The notes under the pieces: model-generated
Told to the model about the DNA's origin: nothing
What the model saw: only the letters and a program-made list of their open reading frames with translations
The model's database searches: none
Program-made: the position numbers and the translations under genes
In this document: piece by piece, positions 9,831-22,300 of the stretch
Layout: each line of letters opens with the position of its first letter
Numbering within the stretch: position 1 is the first letter of the stretch
Source: Rhabdornis inornatus
Taxonomy: Eukaryota; Chordata; Aves; Passeriformes; Rhabdornithidae
DNA: 64,000 bases
NCBI GenBank assembly: GCA_013397075.1
Contig: VWZS01002574.1
Span: 2,108,001-2,172,000, forward strand
Reading direction: 5' to 3'

Positions 9831-11278
9831 CCCCAGTTAGGGAATTCCTGCAGGGTTTTGCTCTCTGGGAAGCTTGGGGCTGTTGCAGTGCTTGGGGCCG
9901 CACTGCTCGTGCCGGGCAGGGTGACAGGTCCCATCCTTTACGGTGAAGTGACTGCAGGAAACATTCCCTGACAGTCTAAACCCTGCCAGGACTGCCTTGG
10001 CAACTCTTCAGGGCTGTGCCTGTGAGAAACGCACTTTGCTTGCTGGTTTGATTCGTTTTTTCCTTCTGTTTCGTGGTTGATAGTACAAAACTGCAGGATA
10101 CTGCTGCCAGAGAGTACTTGGATGGGTTTGTCGTTACCTGTGTGGGCTTTTCCCACCTGGAGGTGTGGGTGGGTTCAGCCTGATGGGCTGGGGGAGCTGC
10201 AAAAGCTCAGCCTAGAACTGGAACTTTCTCCTGACTTTTTTTTGGTCTGGTGCTGCGATATTTCAGACCTTTTGTTCAATAGTGGAACTGAAGAAGAGGA
10301 ACTTTCCAGGAGAAAACAGAAAGGGGTTGATGAATTCGTGTTTTTTAGTCTGTTTTAGGTCCTTTAACCGGCAAAACACTTGGGGAATGTGGGACAGATT
10401 TATTCCCTGCAGTTGGCTGCCTCGGGCAAGTCCCTGTCTCTTGTGCAGGGCTGTCCCTGCACTGCTCTGTGTCCAGCAGTGAGAGGGACACGAGATGACA
10501 TTGCTTCTGCCAGCACTTCTGTGCAGAGACAGTGATGACCTCTGGCATGAGGAAATGTCCCCAAACTATGGCTGTAGAAGATAGAAATAATTCACAGTGC
10601 CTCCAAATCCTCATCTTTGGTCCTGCTGATTTAAAAATGTAGCAAACTTTTTTTTTTCTCTTTAACTAAAGTGACTACTTGTAAAATTTCCTGTACAAAA
10701 AAGGGCATCTCTGTCTGCCTTAACCCCCAAATCTCCTCTGAGCACACGGCTGGAGCAAGTGGAAAGTGTGTTCCCAACAGACCTCTATTTTCCAGACTCT
10801 GGAAATACTCACCACTTGCTCCATGTGCTGCTGTCTCCACATTCCTTCCCTGGGGGTGAGTAACAGGAGAGAGGCATCAGTGTGCTGGGGGCTCCGTGCC
10901 TGCCAGCAGGCTGCTGTCACTGTGGTCCCCTGAGTCCCACACTCAGCCTGGCTGGCTGGTGACACCACTGATGGCAGAAATGGATGGGGAGGGAGCACAG
11001 AGTGCTGGAGCTGGGGCTTGGGATGTGGCAGGTGAGCTGGGGAGAGGGAGCTTCTCTAGATGTGTGTCTTCCACCTCTTCAGACAGGTGCATTTGTTATT
11101 CCTGATTTACAGATAGGAAAATGAATGTTGGAGAAGAGGCAGAATGGCGATGGGTTCGCCTCTGAGATGGCAGAAGAGATGAAGTCCCTATTTCTTGCTT
11201 TAAAGTTACAGAGAAGAACCACACTCTGGGGTCTAACTGTGCCCAGTCTGGGTTAAAACCAGGATTACTGGGAGGGTT

Positions 11279-11460
11279 GGGAGGCCCTGGCACAGGCTGC
11301 CCAGAGAAACTGTGGCTGCCCCATCCTTGGAAGTGTCCAAGGTTGGACAGGGCTTGGAGCAGCCTGGGATAGTGGAAGGTGTCCCTGCCCATGGCAGGAG
11401 GATGGAGTGAGATGAGTTTTAAGGTGCCTTCCAACCCAAACCAGTTTGTGATTCTATGAC
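11279..11460 (+). mobile_element. CR1 LINE fragment, 3' end
   Basis: This is a well-preserved avian CR1 3' end: gaggccctggcacaggctgc, tggctgccccatccttgga, gcttggagcagcctggga, aaggtgccttccaacccaaa, ending gtgattctatga. Confidence 0.93.
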
Positions 11461-13237
11461 AATATTGAACTCATCCTTACTGACAGCACAAAGTAGAAGC
11501 TCCTTCCTGAACCAGAGCCTGCAGTAAACCCAGATCAGTGCAGACTGGAGGAGCTTATTTTTCTGGACTTCGAATCCTATATAACCCTGGTTAACATGAA
11601 AAGATCACACACAGTCCAGAGCTTTTGCCAGAGTTTGGCATCCTGTTTGTCAGCAGAGTTGCACAGAAGTTTCAAGGAAATCAAGAGCAGTTTGGCGGCA
11701 TTGCAAAATGGCCAAAATGAAATTTTAGTTCAAGGAATTTGAAAAATGCTGACTTTTTGCTGCTGTTTGGCACACACACCCCTGCAGTCAGGGCAGGCTC
11801 TGCTTTCCTGGAGGTGACAGTTGGAGTCCTGAAACCCACCTATAAATTGTTTGCTGTTTTTTATAAACAATGACCTCACTTTATTAGCTGGAAAAATAAA
11901 GCAAGTGTTTCCCATGGCTGAAGGCTTCGGTTACACTGCAGTTGTTCCATTCATCTTCAATCGAAAAAAAAAATCACAGACAGAGAAGGGTGGTTAACAA
12001 CTCCCTGTTACAACTTGCATGTTTTTCCATCCGTTCTTGCAGCAATTTAGATCTGATTTAAACAGATCATGCCTGGGTCACTCACATGCATATTTATTTT
12101 TCCTTGAAATCGCTACAAAGCTGCTGTGTTTGAAGGGAAACAGGCATTTGCCAGGAGCCTCCACATACCTGTCCATCAAGGTGAACAGAAGTGAAATGTC
12201 ACTGCAGGAGGGAGTGGGTGCAAGGGCTGGCTCTGCCAGAAGCAGTGAGGCTGAAATGTGGAGCACAGAGATGACAAAAGGCCAACAACAGGAGCTTAAA
12301 ACCTGGTTTGCTGAGACCCAGATGAGGGGGTGGCACTGCTCCCATCAGGGTGGTTTTCTGCTGACCTGAAATCCCTGACCCAAACTGAACAGCACTGAAA
12401 TCCAGGCTGGCAAAGCCAACTGTGGGTGCTCAAGGTCCATGGGCTGAGGCTGGCAGTCAGCTTTGGCCATGCTGCAGAGGATTTCTGAGTCAAACTGATC
12501 CTCTGCCTTGGTTAAGTCTGTCCTGTCTGCTTTCATGCTGGTCAGATAAAATTAAAGCAAAACTATCCCAACAAATCCTGGATATAACTTCTTGGGAATT
12601 AAGAAATAAACCCCTTCTTTGTAAACTGTTCACATACAAATTTCTGTGGATGCCTCCTGCTGCAAAATTGCTTTATCACAGCAATCATAGATGTCATTAA
12701 ATGTGTGGTTTGAGAGTGCTCCTCTCTGTGCTTTTCCCCTTGTGATTGGTGTGTGCATCCCAGGGACATGAGAAATGTGCTGTCTGTACACCTGTAATGA
12801 TCATGGTCATGATAATCAGAACAAATCACTTCTGTACAGCTTCAACCAGAAGTTATTCTGGGCTCTATCTGCCCAATCATTTGCCAGTGCTGTTGATTCT
12901 CAAGACCAGAGCAGAACCCATCACTGTGAGTTCCACTGCTGAGATTGTCCTGCTCAGAGAGCAGTGCCCAGCCCAGGCCCATCAGGAGGAGAGGAGTGTT
13001 CCCCACCAGGCTTGTAAGCACAGTTTATAAGGTACTGAACAGCTATATTGGAGAGGCCAAAAAGACAAAATAATGTGTAGAGACTGAAGGAAAATCTGTG
13101 TATTCTTCTCCACCCACCCTTTCAGTGCCATCAATCCTGCCCGGAGCTTGTGGTGCCTCAAATGAGGATGGAAAAAACCTGGATTTTGATGTGAAATACA
13201 GCCTTTACTCCTCCTTCCTGACATTTGCATTTTGTAG

Positions 13238-13322
13238 GTCCTGGTCACAATGCTGATTCACACTTGGTTCTTTCTTGCCTGCCTGCCTGTGGTGAGCCAT
13301 GTCTGGGGACGAGTGGGCCAAG
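13238..13322 (+). CDS. COL20A1: COL20A1 first coding exon: signal peptide
   Basis: The exon starts after an attttgtag acceptor, so an upstream non-coding exon must exist. ATG is at 13250, preceded by gtcctggtcaca. It encodes MLIHTWFFLACLPVVSHVWG followed by RVGQ: a short N-region, a hydrophobic core (WFFLACLPVV) and a plausible cleavage zone, as expected for a secreted collagen. The donor is gtaagg, phase 1. Confidence 0.85.
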
Positions 13323-16300
13323 GTAAGGACGCCCCTGCCCTTGTGGGGCTGTTCCCTATGGTTTGTCTGTCCCCTGGGATAGCCCAGCCCTTCCCATTGG
13401 CAGTGGCACCACTGGGAGAGGCATTCCCAAAGCCAGGCAGGATTCCAGGGGGCTGCTGTGCTCTGCTGTCTGCTGCTGAAGCTCCAAACAGCCCTTCCCA
13501 GGCATGAAGAGCAATGAGGGGTCAGGGGGCCCATCTGGGGAGAGCCCCTGGATCCCTCCCCACCCCACCAGGCTGTCCTCATCTCTGGCAGCAGTTCAGC
13601 CACTCCCTTGCATCAGGGATGCATTTCAGCCTGTGCAAGCAATGAGGGGCTTATGTGACCTGTGGGAGCCTGAGAAATAGGAAGAAAAAGGGTGTTGCTT
13701 CTTTAGTCACTGCACTTTCCTGCTTTGGGGGTTTGTGGTAAGATGTGGTGCAACATCTGGATGAGAAAGCACAAGTTGATTCCTCCTGTATCACCCTGCT
13801 CCCCAGAGTGACCAGAAAATGCCTACAGCACCTCAGCACAGCCTTTCTGATGTGGAAGAACCACCTTAATGTTATGTTTGAATGCTCTGTGGAAGAGCAC
13901 AAAGGTTTCTAGAGAGGTGCTGGCACTGCAGGGCTGGGACAGATGTGTCTCCCTGCTGTGTGTCTTCCAGACTTCTGCAGTTAAGCCTGGGCTTAACTCC
14001 CTGTGAGCTGGAGAGCAAGGTTACAGCATCAAATAGTGCACATCTAACACAGGGCAAGGAAACAGTGGAGCTTTCATGGCACTGGGGATCATTTGCATCC
14101 AGCACATAATGGTGCTTTAGAGGATGATGTCCTTTGTGGTCTGTCTGGGGACATTCTTGTCTTTTTAGCTTCTGGGCTCCTAGAGTGATGCCCAAGGAGC
14201 TGGACCACACTTGGCCAAAAGAAGACAGCTCCATGTTTAATCTAACTATGAATTCCCCTCATTGTTCCATGATCTTTTACCATTTCTCTTAGGCATGATT
14301 TTGGGATTTGCTTTTTGCCCTTCACCCCTCTTCCCCCTGTTTTCTTTCTTCCTCTTCAGATTTGCCTGGGGTGAGATGTGAATCTGAGCTTTGTTTCCCC
14401 AAAATAGTTATCTGCTTGTTGGGCAGCCTGCAGGAAGTCTCTGCAAGGAAAGGTTAAGGCACAGATGTTGGGCTGAGACAAGCAGGAAGCTCACTGCCAG
14501 CTCTCGCTGCTTTCCTGGGTGGTGACATCACGGCGGGGATGTCAGGAGGTGGCTGGGCATCATGCAAGACCAGACTAGAGAGCTGAGGAGCCCTGGGTCA
14601 CAGTTTGGCAGCACTGAGCAGAAACCCCAGGTCAATTTAAGATTTATTTTTTGTGAGTAATTGTAAAGGGAAAGAGATTTGTAACAGCTGCAAATGAGGG
14701 GAGCATTTGGGTGCAGATGTTTATAGTGTGCTTACTCACTGCAAATTAGGGCATCCTGCTGGAAAGGCAGCTCTGGGCACAGTGTCAGAAGGAGGGGAGA
14801 GAAATCTGCTGAGTTGCCATCCTGCATCCAGCCAAGTGAAAAAGTTTCATATGGTGACATTTGTGTGACAGGAATCATTGATTCAAGGAGTGACACATGA
14901 GCTCAGACATCTAGCTGGGCTTAACAGATAGCTGTGAGATCTGGGTATGATAAAGGAATGTGATCTTTCTTCTCTTTACATCCTTGTCTGATACTATTTT
15001 TTTCCTCAGGAGTTGTCATTTGCTTTGCAGCTCCCTGCAGCAAACTGATACAAGCTGGTGCCCACGAGTTATGGTCCTGCCAGGACCTGTTATTTACACT
15101 TTATCAGGTTTTCTCTCTCTTTTTTTTTTTCTTTTCTTTTTCCTTCTTTCTAAACCCAGTTGGTCCTTGCAGCTCCTCTGAAATGATCATTCTGCAGAAG
15201 TGTGGGATCCCTCACTTGGGGAATTTCTGTATTTCTCAGCAGCCCAAGCCTGTTGAAGAGCCTTGCTGAGCCCATTTATCTGCTTGCTGCCCTCCCATTT
15301 CACATGCTTGCACTGAACACGCTGTAAAAAAACATTCAGCATGAAAGGTCCTTCAAGACATGAAGGGTTCAGAGAGAGCCCCAGCTCTGGGGAGGCTGCT
15401 CTACCTTTCCATATGAGTATAAAATGAACACCTGAGAAACTCCTCTTTGCACAGGAGGCTCCAGACCTGCAGGAGCTGCCATGCAGCCCCTGTGGATGCT
15501 GAGGACCTGCCTGGGGTGGGGAAGGTTCCCTTTGTACTACAGCTGCTCCCATGCCCTTAGAGGAGGCAGCACATGTGGGTTTGGTGGGAGGAATTGCACC
15601 CATAACAGCACGGACACGTCTCCTCCTCCCCAGGGTCAGGCCGGCTGAAACTCACTGTCCTTGCAGAAGACAGGCTCCAGATGAAGTGGAAAGAGACTGA
15701 AGGGAACATCAGTGGCTACAAAGTTCGGGTAAAGCCCATGGCAGGTACGTGCTGACACCCTGGGCATGAGTCCCAGCAGAGATTCGAGTGTGACAGAGGG
15801 ACTGAGCTCCACCTTCTGTCTGGAGCACAACAGGACCCAAGTACGAGCATTATTCAGACCTTAAGGGAATAGAAACAAGGCAGAGGGAATTATCCACAGC
15901 CTGTTCTGGTTCTGAGTGTAGGTGTCACTGGGCTGTACACGCAGCATTGACAAGGAGCCTTTCTGGCCACCACGGGAGCAGTGTGTAGTGCCACCCAACA
16001 CAGGCACAGTCCCTTCTTCACTCAGTCACAGGAAAGAGCTGAAATTCAACTCTCTTCATCCTAGGGGAAAGGTTTAGGCAGAAATGCTGTTCTTTGGGAC
16101 TCTGTGAGACAAAAGTGAAACAGGTTCAGTTGGCTGGCTGTCCTGTGGGAGCTCCCAGCTCTGCCAGCACCTGCAGGGACATGGAATGGGAAGCGTTTGA
16201 CCCTATTGCTGTGGGTAGGCTCATCCCTCTGTCTCCCTACCCCTACTCCCTGATTTCAGATGTTGAACCTGGTGGTGTTGGAAGGACACGATGTCCCTCA

Positions 16301-19300
16301 GCGGGGAGGAGGGACTGGAGGCATCCTTAGTCGTGGCTGGCATTCGGTTCCTTCTGTTCCCAGTCGCTGTCGCTTTCCCAGTGAGCCGGAAAAGGGGCAG
16401 GAGTGCGGGCGGCAGCTCCTGTGATCACCCACCGGATTTTAGCTCAGCCCCCACCTGTTTCCGAGGCTGAATGGAGCTGCAGGTTTCTCATTCCTTCCCT
16501 GCCCTGCTCCTCCCCAGAGCCTCAGCTCAGCAGAGATTGATGAGCATCCCTGGAACGCAGGGAATTCCCAGCGGCGCTCCCAGCACATGCCTGAGGCTTT
16601 CCCTCTTAGGCTGGGGAGTTTCCAGCCCTAGGCAGGAGCACAGGCATGGCCGGGTCAGAAACACATCCATCTCCATCATTTAAAGCCTGCAGACCTTTCC
16701 TAGTCAGAGGGTTTTAGGGAGCTGCTGTGCCTCTCTGTTTTGGGGCAGCAATCACTGCCTTGCTCCCTCTGCTCACTGCCCTGCCAACACAGAAACCCCC
16801 CAGCTCCTGGCTGGCCAACCATCCCAGTCCCAGGACAGGCTCCAACAGCCTGGGATGTGGCTGTGGAGGGTCTGGAGGCAGTGCCAGCCCCAGAAATGAG
16901 CTGTGCCCTGCAGTGAGCAGCTGCCCTTGGAGTCAGATGGGGCAGAGACAGCACAGCTGGGATAAGTGAGTCCAAGTGCCAGCAGTGACCTCCAGACGCC
17001 GAGTCACTTCCTCATTCTGTCACATTTGACCTCAACCAGTTGGGTGTTTTCATAAGCAGTTGCCAGTCTTTACACTCTGAACACCAGCTTTTCACTCAAC
17101 AACTCCTTGGGAAGCTGGTGAGGGTTGCACTAATACTGGGTGAGAAGCAATTTTCTAATTTGGGCATGTACCAGGGATTTAAAAAACCCCACCTCAATCT
17201 TCCCAACTCTACATGGAGAAAAGGAGTAAAAATCAGAGCTCCTCAAAATTTAAAGTATAAATAGGAGCTGACTGCGGTCCCTAGGCAGACATTCCCTGCA
17301 TTTCAGTGCTGCTTTTGCTATTGTCAGCTTAAATTTAAGCTCTGATATGCTCTGAACAGTGGCTTCATCCCACCTCAGGGGACTCGGAGCAAGAAGTCAT
17401 GCTGAAAACCAAGACTCCCAAAGCCACAGTGGGAGGGCTGAGCCCCACCAAGGAATACACCCTGCAGGTCTACGTGCTCAATGGCTCCCAGGAAGCCCTG
17501 TTTGCCAAGAGGAAATTTGTGAGTAAGTGGAGAGGGCTAAATTTTACCACTCAGAGCTCCTGAGGCTCTTGGGGATGTGGCTGCTCAGAGCCCATCCTGT
17601 GGCACACGCCCTGCAGAGTGTTTGGCAATCACAGAGCCTGCTACTGTTTTGGTTGGGAGGTTAGAAAGGGAGATGGGGAAGACCCAGGGGATGACCCAGG
17701 GGAGGCTCACAGGCCTCTCTAGATGGGCAATTTCTCTGTTTTCGGTCTTCCTACAGTAGAGGAACTCAAAAATGCATCCCAGACAAGAAATAACCGAAGG
17801 AACGCAGGAGCTGCATCAGGAAAGAACTTCACCTCCTCGGGGAGCTCGGCAGCTGAGCACAGTGGGGTGGCAGAGGCCACCCCCCCAGCCCTGGACACTG
17901 CCGTGTCACAGACAGGTGGGTGCTCTCACCATCCTGGAGTCACACAGGATTGATTTTGAGCCACCACCATGCTACCATGGCTGGAGCATTCAGCTGTCCC
18001 TAAAACCATTCCCATTTTCTCCCTGCAATCTCCCTTCATCAGAGATATTCTTTCAGAGAGTCTTGCTAGCCTGGTCTCATCCTTTGCATACAATTCTTAG
18101 TTACAGAAACACAGTAAACCACATAAAAATATTTTCCCCTCATGCCAGCCAAGCTGAAAACACATGTCCAGGTATGCAAATTCAACAGATGCAAACTTAT
18201 CCTTCAGCTGAATGTGGATCCTTTGAGAACAAGCTGCTCCCTAAGCACTGGGGCTGATGGTGCTTTTTTCCCTAAGCTCCATGTCTCAGGGCTGGCTGCC
18301 GGTGCTCTACAAGAAGGATTTCCTCAACCTCCCTGGCTGAGGACCGTGTGTAACTACAGAGTCTCATGTTTCCATGAGCTCAAAAGGGAATTACACCTGT
18401 TGATGGAAGAAAGACCCATCAGGGCCATTATCCAAAAAGTCCTACACTAGCTCAGGGTGTTTGCAAGTCACAGATTGCTGAGCTCCGGAGAACAACTGGG
18501 TATGAGGTGCCATGGGATGTTTTCCCTGGTTTATATTTTATAAATATTCATTGTTTTTCATCATCAAAGATAATGGGAAGGACAAACTTGCTGGTGTGAT
18601 CCATTTTTAACATTAGCTCCTGAGAACACATGCAGCCCTCTCAGACAGGTACGAATGAAGGTGCTGTCAGTCTATCCACCTATTTCCATAAACTTGTAGG
18701 AATTTTACCCTCTCTGAGCCCCCTACACCTGAGGAAAAGTGGCTGAAATCAGCTGAGGAGTGGGGTTGCATGGGGATAACACAGTTAGGGACAATGGGAT
18801 TTTTCTCTTTGGAGCACAGCAAAGGACAGGGCTGAAAAGAAAAGGCAGAAGGGGACTCAGCCGAAGAGCTCAGGTGAAACAAGAAACCAGCCCAGTGTGG
18901 AGGCCAGTGTGACAGAAACAACATCAACAACCCCGAAATCATCCCCACACACTGCTGCAAATGGGGAGCGAGAGTCTCCAGGAAAAGAAAAACCTCCAAA
19001 GGATTCACTGAGGCGAGGTGAGAGGATTCAGACATGTCTTGCTCCTTCTTCCCTGCTATTTTCCCTAAGACTTATTGAAATCAAGCTTTCCAGCCCACCT
19101 TCTGCCCCCCCAGACTACACTGCTGCTGGTTGTGCTTCCAATCACTAGGTCATGCTTTAGGAGATGTCAGAGCTCACTGGAGAAATTTGGAGTCCTCAGG
19201 AAAGCTGGAGTTAGGCCAAAAATTCTTTCCAGATGATTTAATTTATTGATTTTAATTGATTTGGCACCATTCTCTCTTCATGTTGTCATCTCCCCCTGCT

Positions 19301-22300
19301 TCTGGCAGATTCATGTAAGCATTTGTGTTCTCCTGCTGAGCACCCCCAGCCATGGACCTTTCCAAGGTGTTTCCTTTCCAAGTACCAGGGGTGCTTGTTA
19401 CCCAGCCTGCTCCTCCTTCTGGGCTTGTTCTTCGTGTTTCACAGATAACTGATCCATGAGAATCCTTCTGATTCAGTTGAGATTGTGGTGGCTCCCAGCT
19501 CTGCTGAAGTGGTGGGAATGGGATGGGCCAGAACATCCCCTTTGGCCTAGCAGAAATCCATGTCTGTGATAGGAGACATACCTCCTTGGAGCCTGATAAA
19601 TCTTAATGGGATCATCTGTTTCCCCTCCACCAAAGATGGAAAATTCCCCATCTGAGAAATACTCAAGGAAGATGCATTCAATTAGCAACATGCCTCATCT
19701 TATCCTCTGCTGAGCTGAAGGCCTGGGGTGGGGAGGAAGGCAGAGCTGGAGTATCCACGGTGCCAACAGGTTTTAATATTAAGTCATGAAATAATTGTAG
19801 CCCCCAGGGGATCTCGTGATGGAATGGAATTAAGCAATCACCTGCAATTCTTGGAGACTTAGGCTAGATAAAAGGAAGCATTGGGCTGGGGCAGAGATGG
19901 AAAGGAGCTGACAGCTTGCAGAGAGCAGTGCTTGGGTTAGCACATGCTTCCTGACTGCCTTAACCCCTTCTTTGCAGAGGTGCAGCTGCACACCACTCCA
20001 ATTCGAGGTGCTGAGATGGGTAATCCTTGGCTCTGTGGTTTTCACAGGATGCTGGCATGTGCCAGACTGGCAGATGGTCCATTCCACCACCCAGACAAGG
20101 CCTTGCACAGCAGATTTGCTTTTTATCTTTTAACTGAAGCAGGTTTTCCTCCTTACAATTGCTTCTCTCAGCATCAAACCTTTTCCAGGCTCCCAGTTTC
20201 AGTGTGACACCCCTGCAATGATTGATATCATCCTGCTTGTGGATGGGTCCTGGAGCATCGGGCGCAACAATTTCAAGCTCATTAAGGAGTTCCTGAGCAA
20301 TTTGATTTCCCCATTCAGCATTGCAGAAGACAAGATAAGAGTAGGTAGGACATGCTCCTGTTTCCTGACCTTGGGATGTTGATGTCTGAAGGGGCCTTGG
20401 TCTCTTGTCCCTGTGGTTATATGTTCCTCTTGGGAGCTGTTTTTTCTTTAGGATGGCATCCTAGAGCTGCTCTTGGAAGCTTTTCCTATCTGATAGCAAG
20501 CTCTGGCCTCTAGTGGCTGTGAAAAATACCTGCACAGTGAACAGAAGCACTGTCTTCGGGCAGCCCAAGGTCGGGGGGTGATGCTGAGATACTTTTGGGA
20601 TTTACTGCCATCTCTGACGAGGTGCTCAGCCACCACTCAGCACTGGGTGCAGTGGCAATGCCCCACTGGGGCTGCTGTAACTTCAGTAGGGAATGTGGCT
20701 GCTTCCAGCTCTAAGTGATGCTGACAGCCAGGTTGTACATGAAATAGGATGGTGTAAATCCTTCTCAGCCCTTGCAGCTGATAGTTTGACCCAGATTAAC
20801 TTTATCAAATACCTCTGATCATCATGACAGGGCTGTGTACCCCTGTACCCCGTGGACATCACTTTGCTGCCAGCATGTCAGGACTGTAGAATCATAGAAT
20901 TGTGGAATATCCTGATTTGGGAGGCACCCACAAGGATTATTGGGTCCAAGTCCCGACCCTGCACAGAACACCCCAAGGATCCCACCCTGTGCCTGAGATC
21001 ATTGTCCAAATATTCCTTGAGCTCTGTGAGGCCTGGGGCTGTGACCACTGCCCTGGGGAACGTGTTCAGTGCCCCACCACTCTCTGGGGGAAGAACCTTT
21101 TCCCTATATCTAGCCTAAACCCCCCTGACTCAACTTCATGCTATTTAGAACCATGCAGAGAAGTGGAGTTAGAAGCCCCATCTGCTCACCCCCAGTCTCT
21201 GTTATTATTTTGTGTCATCCTCCCTGTCAATCCTCACACCAGTCCCCAGAGTGGGGCTCCTGCAGCTCCCCTGGGCTGGCTCGATGCCCACAACTCCTGT
21301 GTTCCCCAGGGCTGTCCCAGTACAGCAGTGACCCCCGCACAGAGTGGGATCTGAGCGCTTTCTCCACGAGGGAACAGGTGCTGGAAGCCCTGAGGAATCT
21401 GCGGTACAAGGGTGGCAACACCTTCACAGGTAACTGCACCTTGCAGGGCTCTGAACAGCCACAGGGGGGGAAGCTGTTCCTGAGGATGATGTGCTCTCTG
21501 GGGACTGTGGCCACTGGGGAGCAGAGGAAACAGGAAAAGGCATGGGGTTTTTTTGGAAGGCTGTGTCACAACCTCCATCTCTGCCCCTTGCCAGGTCTAG
21601 CACTCACCCACGTCCTGGAGCAGAATCTGAAACCAGATGCTGGTGCCCGGCTGGAGGCTGAGAAGTTGGTAATCCTCCTGACTGATGGGAAATCCCAGGA
21701 TGATGCCAACCTGGCTGCTCAGACCTTGAAAAACCTGGGCATAGAGATATTTGCCATTGGTAAGATCACAGCCATTGATAAGCTATAGGACAAAGCCAAT
21801 CTGGTTTTGGTCATCTTCAAATTGAAGGTTATGTTCCCTCAACTTTGACAGAAGCATCCTGAGGCTGTAGAACTGAGGTAGTGGGTGAGACCTCATTGCA
21901 CTGTGGCTCAGATGAAAATTAACTCATTTATTCAGCCCAGGCAGTGTCTTCAAAGGATATTTTTTTTTTTTTGGACAACATATTCACATGGGAGATTTCA
22001 CACCTCCCAGCTAGAGACCTTTGGGATCTTCAGGGACCAATGCCATGAAAACAATGTTCTCAGCTGTGGAATTAGGCAAGAGAACATTGGATGGAGATCT
22101 CCTGTACAACTACTGCCTCTCACAACTTCCCATTTCTCTGAATAACAACATTATCTGCTTTTCACTGTCAGGCAGCAACAGTGAGACATAGAATGGCCTT
22201 GAGCAGCTCTGGCCTTGAGGACCACAAGAGATCTGCTGGAGACATACATGAGCAATAAAGTTACAGAAAAACTCCCCTAAAATTGCAATCTCCAAAAGTT

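Larger units (their letters stand above)
6691..13237 (+). other. Intergenic region between the DEPTOR-like gene and COL20A1
   Basis: No protein-coding exon was recognised. It contains two CR1 3' ends, two tandem-repeat arrays and a CpG-rich patch, annotated separately. The COL20A1 promoter and its non-coding first exon should lie here, because the exon carrying the start codon opens with a splice acceptor. I cannot place them with confidence. Confidence 0.6.

Noticed and set aside
21138..21788. A 216-codon open frame on the + strand
   Set aside because: It contains two VWA exons plus the open intron between them. Splice sites and homology show the intron is removed.
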